This document shows positions 56,527 to 64,000 of a stretch of DNA of 64,000 nt, one piece after another (position 1 is the stretch's first letter; each line of letters begins with the position of its first letter). The translations under genes and the position numbers were made by a program. The stretch lies in NCBI RefSeq assembly GCF_020497125.1, contig NC_059072.1:304500781-304564780 (forward strand). The letters are read 5' to 3'. Below the pieces are notes generated by a model, which was not told where the DNA came from, made no database searches, and saw only the letters and a list, made by a program, of their open reading frames with translations. Source of the stretch: Mauremys mutica (lineage: Eukaryota > Chordata > Testudines > Geoemydidae).

Positions 56527-59500
56527 AGACCTACAAAAGGTTATTAAGAAACTGGTTTGTGCCCTTTTTTCACTCCTTTATAGTGCAGAAAGAGAACCTG
56601 ATTTTGTTTAATGTTTTTTTAAAAATGTCCTGCTTGTTTTTTCCCTTAGGAATATCAGGAACATTAAGTCTATTCTTCTCTGATTTTGCTGGAGGATATG
56701 TGGGAGGTCTCGGGGATACCATCCTAATGGAAGACGGGAGGTTGTCAAAGCCTTAACCAAAGTTCCCTTTATTCTGTGTGTTGGTCAATCTCTGAAGTCA
56801 AATAAGTGTTAGCAAAAACAGTTTTAAAATAAAACTAAAATTACACACATTTTAGGTAGTCTAACAAAAAAATCCCGTCTCTGCCAAATTGTTCAACTTT
56901 CACTCTCTTGGGTCTTGTGATGTCACCTTTCACTAGTCTCCAGACCTAGACAGGCCTTGCATTCCTAATTTAAATCAGCCTTTCTTTATAAGCCGTAACA
57001 GAATAATAGCAAGGGACCAACCCCATTTCCTCCCCCACCCTCCCTTTGCAAGCCCCCTCTAAGGCTGGACTGTAGTCACCTCTATCATGGATTCTATGAT
57101 TTGCCATTTAAAAACATCCTGTGATATATTTTGGGCTATTTGCATGTGAGTGCCTAGACGGGTGGGTCTGATGTACTCATTGAATAATTTTTTCTACAAG
57201 CTGGGTTGCATGGGAGGCTAATAGAGAAAAGAAACTCAGGGATAACAGTGCAAGGACATAAAGGGCCAGAGCAGCAGACTCTCAATGAGAGCGTTAATTA
57301 CTCAGGGACTATTACATTGGAGAGGAAGGTTGAGTTCGTAAATGTAGCTTGGTTACTAGAAAATACACCAGTTCATTTCACAGCAGATAGGGAAACAATC
57401 ACAGTTTAGCACTCGTTGGCAGTCTGGGCAGAGACACAGAGGAACTGGACTACCCTCTCACCGCTAGATGTTGTTCCATCACCACAGGGTTGAGGTGTGT
57501 CAGGAGGACAGTTTGTAGAACCTGCATTGCCTCTGCCCTTGCTCTCCCTATCCTGTGGATTGAGGATTCAGTCTTCAGGATAGTTGATCTCCCTCCTTTC
57601 ACTGGCCAAAGTGGCCAGAAGGAAGAAACTCAACAGGAAAGTGGGGCTTATTTGACTGAGACCTATTTCCTTTCACTCTTTAGGTCACATATCCAGGCAC
57701 AGTTCCTTTGGGTGAAGTCCACTGAGTCCCTAGACTCTTCTGCGAAGCAGTGGGTATTGTGTGGGTTTCTATGCTCAGTGTCCCCTTCTGGTTCCCTGGT
57801 TTTAACAGTCTGATCTGCATTCCCATTCCTTTGTGTGGTCTTGGTCCCCTGTCATTAGTTTATTCTTGTTCTTTCGTAGCTTCCCCTTCCCTACTGTTTT
57901 TGTTGAGGGATGGCTTCTTCTGTTCCTTTGTCCACTGATTCCTTGGACTCATTCTCAGAGCAGTGGGCACTTTCTGGGCTTCTCTGCTTAATGTCCTCCT
58001 CTGGATTCCTTGTTCTGACCCTGTGACCTGTACCTCCACATCTGTTTTTTCATTCTTTGTTCTCTGCAATCTGGGCTCTGTGGCCCCTCACATCTGAGGG
58101 GGTGGACCTTTCATTCTTTCTGCAGACTCTGCCCGCCAACCCAAACTCCAGGTAGTCTGACATCTTTCATGAGCATTAAATTCACAGGCAGGATTTAAAA
58201 AGAAAGAGAAAATATGCTTTTTAATTTTTTTTAAGAACACTTTTCTCTTACGCTCCTCTGAATTTGCTCTGAGAGAGCCACAGACCTGAGCCCTGCACAA
58301 CCTGCCCTATGCATTGTGGAAAAGCATTATGATCTGCTGAAGCATTGCACCCAATGGACTGATGGAGTCTGCTCAGGTATGTAGACTCCTAGGTTCAAAA
58401 TGGTTAAACTATTTGCCAAATGCTTCTGCTGCTATTATTGCCCCCAAACAAACAAACGAGATGATTTAGGTTGCTTTGTCATAACCTCATGTCTGCTCCA
58501 AGACACAAGACTTTGCTAGCTCACAAGTAAGGATAGTGATCACATGGTTAAAAACCAAGAGCAAATTGAAGGCCCCCTTGAAAACGTTGGAAACAGATGT
58601 TCAGAAGACTCAGATCTCTCTCCATTAATTTCAGAATTTAAATGCCCGTTAATTCCTCTTTTTATTGCACAGTGCCACGCTGCAGCATGTTCAATGTCAG
58701 AAAGAACTATCCTGCAGGGACACTTGATTGATCAAACCTGAAGGTCACTTAAAAATGTGGGAACTTACAAAACAACAGGGGTGAGGGAGGGCGGTGCTTC
58801 AAGTGGCACGTTTCAGTCGGGAACCATCATGTTATATCGAACAGCTGCTGAAACTAGAAACAGTTAGATGTGGGGGATTGGCAGTGATGACTTCACACAT
58901 GATCTGTAAAAAAAAAAAGAGGGGGAAGAAGGCAATACACACAAAGGGATTTAAGTCTGGAAGTTACCCAACTCCTAGCCAAATAACCACTGGAAACTGG
59001 TGAACATCTAGTTTCAAGGAGGGGCAGATGGGACTCGTATTTTGGCATCTGGTGAAGAGGTTAAAGGGTATCCGTTCTGCCATGTTTTCTCCTCTTCTTA
59101 TTCTGCCTCTCTCCCTCCTGCTTCAGTCTACTTACCCCATCCCCTCCCCTCCCTAACATTCACCCCTTTCCCTCTCCCTCACTCTCTTTCCCAGACATTC
59201 ATTCTGTCACATTCCCTCTATCCTTTGTCTTCCAATCCTGTTTCCTATATCTACCACCATTCAGCACTCCCCTCTCCTACAGAGAAGGTAAGCAAAAGCA
59301 CAGACGCCTGCCCCAGTGACTATATCTGGAGAATGGGGTGGCTGAGTTGCTTATAGCCTTGCCCCTTAACCTCTGCATAGTCTCCAACTCCTATGGATCT
59401 AACTAAATGTATAGGAAGGCTGCCTCTGGAAGATTCACTGGGAGTTCTCACCAAAGACAGAAACATATGATCAGCCTAGCGGATGGTGGATCTTGGAGAC

Positions 59501-62500
59501 ACACACCCACAGCCCCCCCACCAGACTACTCTCAATTTCACCGGTTCAGCTGGCCAATGGCTATTTCAGAAAGCCAGAATCAGCGGCAGAAGCAACTGCG
59601 ATAAAAAGCCTATAAGACCCAGTAAACGCAATGGTTCCCCAACCCCATGGCACTGAGGAAGTCATAAGAAGTGGTCCACTGTACTATACATACCACTGGC
59701 AGCTCTGCTGAGAATTATATTGTAGCCGGATTTACAATGCAAATATTTAACTTGAAAATCATATTTCTAAGCAAATGGATGTCCATCTATATGTGGTCAG
59801 TAAGTAGCACAGACTAATGGAAATGAAAATAAGGAAGGGCAAGCGCTTCTGCGGTAAACAACTCTGTTAGTTGACAGATGAGTGAACTCTCCTCCCAATT
59901 TTCTGTTAATGTCAAGAGCTTCACTTAATTAACAAAGATGACATGCCTATTTACCTAAACCTTTAACTGTGCATATATCATGTAGGTCAAATATATATTT
60001 GAAGACGGCATATCCCAGTTGCTTTTTTGGGGCGGGGGGCGGGTCTTGGTAATACTATTGCTATACGGCTTTTCTATTTAGCATCCCTACGTACATCTTC
60101 TTAGACTCTTGTCTATGGTGGAAGCTTGTCAGTTTGATATCTACAAGGCCAGAAGAAGTCATCATTGAGAATATGTCTAACTGGTGCAGTATTAATTATC
60201 TGTAACAAACATGTCAAGTCAATATGCTGCTTGTACACATAAGATTAGCTTCAGTTAGTACATTAAAAGGTCAGCAGGAAGAAGAGAGAAAATGAGAGAT
60301 GTGGAAAATAACATCTCTGATGTGGGGGGATATGCGGTGGGTACTCGTGAGAGATTGTCTCCAGAGAATTCAAGTCCCTTTCCCTAAATTAGCTGCACTT
60401 TCCTTCCACACAGTTACTATTAATCATGATGCTGTCAGTATAAAGACACAGGAATATGTTATGCTAGCCAATGACTTTCCAATTAATTCCAACTCTCCTG
60501 CCCACAGAATACAAATCCTTTACCCACGGAAATATTATTTCTGGTGGTCATCTAAGAGCTGCTCCTTAAAAGAACAATAAGTGTTATGGAACTCTGCAAT
60601 CATAACTGATATTACTACATGATAAAATTCAGGGTGGACAAGAACCTTTTCAGAAATATGCAGTACTCCCTTAGGACTAACAAAGCACCTTAATAATTCA
60701 AGGGAGATATCCAAGGTACAGTTAACTTTGGTTAGGCATATTGATCATTTGATGCTGGTAATGAATTGAGGCACTATTTAGAGGTCTCCAAGGAATATGC
60801 TAATTGAGAAGGTATTATGCTACTACAATGTGATGCATTAGCGACTATTAGACTTCTCTTTAATGGATAAAGACTAGGTGAAGGAGCCACCTCCAACCCA
60901 TGCAAAGAAAGCAGTTAAGGCTGGAATTTTTTTAAATTTTTCCATATGGACAATATGGGCAAAAAGCCACTAAGGAGTGAGTTGCCCTTTCTATGATGGT
61001 GTTCTATTTTGCTGAGTACATCACTTCTGTTGATGCTGTTCTGAGTTATGTGTGCATCAAGGAAAGAATATAAACCAGTTTGAGCTGCAAAGACTAGTTA
61101 CAATGGAGTCAACTAAACAATAAGATTTCAGCCTTATCTGTAAATAATCCAGGCTTTTGTATGTTTACTTTAAACCTCAGACCTGCAACACTTTAGAGAA
61201 TGTAGAAACCTACCTCAGAGAATACAGATTTGCAGATATGTGTTAGTCTGTATTTTTAACTGAAAAAGCTGTTACAGCTCTAGATGTATTTTGTAAATCC
61301 ATAATTGAGCTGATTTTACACTATGTAAATTATTTACATATGTGAGGAACATATATACTAAAGATAATGAAAACCATGCATATGCTGATTAAACACTTTA
61401 AATGTTACTAAAATAAGTAGAGATTTGTAAGGCCCTAACTCAGTATTGTGGACTAACAGTGTAAAATAGTACTAAATCATGCCAGCTTTGAATTATGGAC
61501 ACAAGCTATTCAAGAACAGCAAACAATTTCCTTCCAGTCTTCCATTTTATGGATTCTGCTCCTCCTCTCCCCCAAGATGTATAACATATGTAAATAGGAG
61601 TTAAAGACAAAGACATTAAATAAGTCTCACCACACGCTGAATCTTAAACCTTTGCAAATAGGGGTTTATAATGCAAATATCGACACACTGCTATGTCCTG
61701 AGTCCTTGCCATTAAAAACAGTAAGAAAAACCAGAACAGCCTGGTCACTCCCAAGCATCAAACTGTATCAGCTATGATGTTCATCCCATTTACTAATATG
61801 AACAGATTTCTGGGTTGTTTTTTTTTAAGGCTAAATGCATGAATGACATTAGCGTTGGCTTCAGTTGCTACTTTCCTCCACATTGTAGCCTGCTTGCTAC
61901 AGATAAGTGTGACAAGTTACATTTATGCTGCAACAGAAGGGACTGATGAAAAAAGTATTACATCTAAATAAGGATTTTAATATAGCTTTCTTTCTAAAGG
62001 AGATGGCAGAAGACCTTCAGGAAAGGCCATAATAATTCACATATATAGAGAGCCATTGAATCTTATCAAGTTATTAATGAAATTATTAGTCTTTTTAATT
62101 CTAAATGACTAAAATAGCCTCTTAGTTGGATGGCTAACTTTAATATCATATTGATTAAGATTTTGCCTAAGGGAACTTGCATTCTATACTAACAATCCAG
62201 TCCAACGAGGAACCCATTTAACACTCTTATTAGCTCTATACAAAGATTAATTAAGCAATAATTTCTTCAAAATGGCTCCTCATCAGTGGTTAATAACAGA
62301 TTTGTTAGTTAACTTCGTAAAGCAAGATCCACAGTGGTGAATGTTCTAGCAAGCTGGTTAATTGTTTTAATGATTTTTGCAGCTTTTATTGCTGATTTAA
62401 ATTGTACTTCTCAATTTGTAACAGGAGTAATGTTCATAAATAATTATCCACAAGATGCTGTTATGGCAGCACAGATGGAAAAAGTCAGTCATTTAACTAG

Positions 62501-63082
62501 AGGGGTTCTGGAATTCATTTAGAATGAAGGCCACAATTTACAGCAAGTAGTTCTTTTTAATGCATTTTCAAATAGATCTACGATTTCTTGGTTTAACATT
62601 TTGATTTAAAATGTTTTTATTGTTGCTATCTAATAACATTTCATCATTTCCTTTTAACCTACACTCCAGAAAACATAAATGTCTCCACTACCAAGCAAAC
62701 AAAACCCACAACCACAGCAGAAGTGAAGGCTGGGGCAGGTGAGAAACATCTAAGACCTATAAATAGGCCTGGCTATCAAATATAAAGACTCAAAGGTACA
62801 TTAAAACTTACTATTGTAAAGTCTAGTAGAGCCCTTGCTAGATGCTGATGACTAGCATGTGACTGATTTCAACAATTACCTGTGCCTTGGAAAGATTTGC
62901 AGTGAAAAAAAAGAAAAATACAGCCCCTATTAAGAGTTATGCTGACTTTTCATAGGCTCTTTCACAAGATACTGCCAGAAGCAGACAATTTCAATTACAC
63001 AGTGAAGACTAGATAAAGGACTTCTCTTTGCACCTGCAGACCTTGCATTGTTATAATCTGCATAAAACAAACAAATATATCT
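56527..63082. other. long stretch without recognised elements
   Basis: Includes an imperfect direct repeat (57717-57830 and 57933-58043), a pyrimidine-rich block 59080-59290 and an AT-rich, repeat-free part from about 59700 to 62900. No coding exon recognised. Confidence 0.4.
57717..58043. repeat. imperfect direct repeat, about 115 bp, period about 215
   Basis: Both copies start GTCCACTGA(G/T)TCC and share GCAGTGGG, GGGTTTCT/GGGCTTCT, and TGTCC(C/T)C(T/C)TCTGG in order. An old local duplication. Confidence 0.7.
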
Positions 63083-63090
63083 ATCTAGTG

Positions 63091-63292
63091 CAGTAGTTCT
63101 CAAACTTTTATACTGGTGACCCCTTTCATATAGCAAGACTCCGAATGCAACCCCCCTTATAAATTAAAAACACTTTTTTATATATTTAACACCATTATAA
63201 ATGCTGGAAGCAAAGCAGGGTTTGGGGTGGAGGCTGAAAGCTCGTGACCCCCCCATGTAATAACCTCGTGACCCCCAGTTTGAGAACCCCTC
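63091..63292. mobile_element. non-autonomous hAT element
   Basis: 202 bp with ends CAGTAGTTCTCAAACTTTTA and CAGTTTGAGAACCCCTC. 8-bp target duplication at 7 of 8 positions (ATCTAGTG 63083-63090, ATCAAGTG 63293-63300). The internal CTCGTGACCCCCC motif is repeated. Confidence 0.85.
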
Positions 63293-63300
63293 ATCAAGTG

Positions 63301-64000
63301 TAAGCCAGGGTCTGAATGAGCTCTCCTCTGCCATCTGTTGTTGAACTGGGGGGAAAAGACCTCAGGAACAGACTGTATTTGCATAGACACACCTACTTTG
63401 CCTCAGTGATCAGCAGACAGACCTACCTTGCCAAAGAGATCGATTTTGGCGTTTTGGGTTAAGATCCACTTTAGTCTTGGATGCAGGAGCAGTGAAATTT
63501 AATTATCCTTATCGTTAGCATAACAGACAGCAGAATTATACTTAATATGCCATAATTGAGGGAGTTACCCTACACTGAACCCCACTCACTAAGTAGGGGA
63601 TAGTGATGTTAACTTCAAGTGAAAGTCAGAGCGGGTGTGTGCTGTTTCTGAGGGTATTCAGGGTTGTGTGGCATCTCACCAACACCTGCCTTTAGCAAGA
63701 GGAAACCTTCTTTTTGGCTCCTCTAGATCAGCTCCCTGAAACTCTGAGGCTTTAGCAGCACAAGCAATACCATCCAGTAGTGATAGGCACACAGTGACCT
63801 TCAAGTTCTCTGAGCATTCCCCCTTTCCAATGAACACTCAACAGAATTACTAGGTCTGCTGTTCTCAAAGGAACACTACACACCAGCTTGTAAGATTCAA
63901 CTCAGGACCAGCACTTGCTTACCACCACGGCATTAGATATATTTATAGTGAAAACAAGAATATGTTTATTATCAAAGAATAGAGATTCAAGTGATAGTGA
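63301..64000. other. unclassified; repeat-like near the right edge
   Basis: From about 63560 the text ('TATGTTTATTATCAAAGAAT', 'AGAGATTCAAGTGATAGTGA') looks like the end of a larger interspersed repeat cut by the window. No family assigned. Confidence 0.35.

Overview
This is vertebrate nuclear DNA, most likely from a cryptodiran turtle. The best taxonomic marker is a tRNA-derived SINE of the turtle Cry type at 35672-35828. Supporting signs are a CR1 LINE with the usual reptile/bird 3' octamer end and many small hAT-type elements with TIRs that I recognise from turtle genomes. I see no host protein-coding exon and no host RNA gene. The window reads as intergenic or intronic DNA built up from layers of mobile elements.

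Layout. 1-1204 is the 5' end of a Ty3/gypsy retrotransposon on the minus strand (LTR, primer site, gag; pol runs off the left edge). 2.5-24 kb is old unique DNA with scattered MIR-like SINEs, palindromic MITEs and non-autonomous hAT elements; two of the hATs carry minisatellites (16928-18425 and 23430-23912). 25.7-30.4 kb is a full-length CR1 LINE on the plus strand with both ORFs open. 31.8-43.9 kb holds more MITEs, a decayed PIF/Harbinger transposase (36110-36900), the Cry SINE and MIR-like copies. 44337-47560 is an internally deleted class II endogenous retrovirus on the minus strand, bounded by an exact 6-bp target duplication. 47.8-64 kb holds further hAT elements, including one nested inside another, and long stretches with no recognisable feature.

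How the parts work. The CR1 encodes an ORF1 protein with a zinc-finger-like N-terminus and an SGNH-esterase domain, and an ORF2 protein with endonuclease and reverse transcriptase. ORF2 has no usable AUG before its endonuclease. A phase-correct T TTA AAC heptamer lies directly before the ORF1 stop, inside the only 25 bases where a shift into ORF2 would work. I regard this as the most interesting observation in the window. The retrovirus keeps LTR, a tRNA-Trp-type primer site, gag, a gag-pro G GGA AAC slip site and a dUTPase, but lacks recognisable pol and env and most of its 3' LTR. The hAT, Harbinger and MITE copies are non-autonomous or dead.

Element limits with target-site duplications were read directly from the sequence. 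Family names come from recognition without a database search and are less certain where stated.
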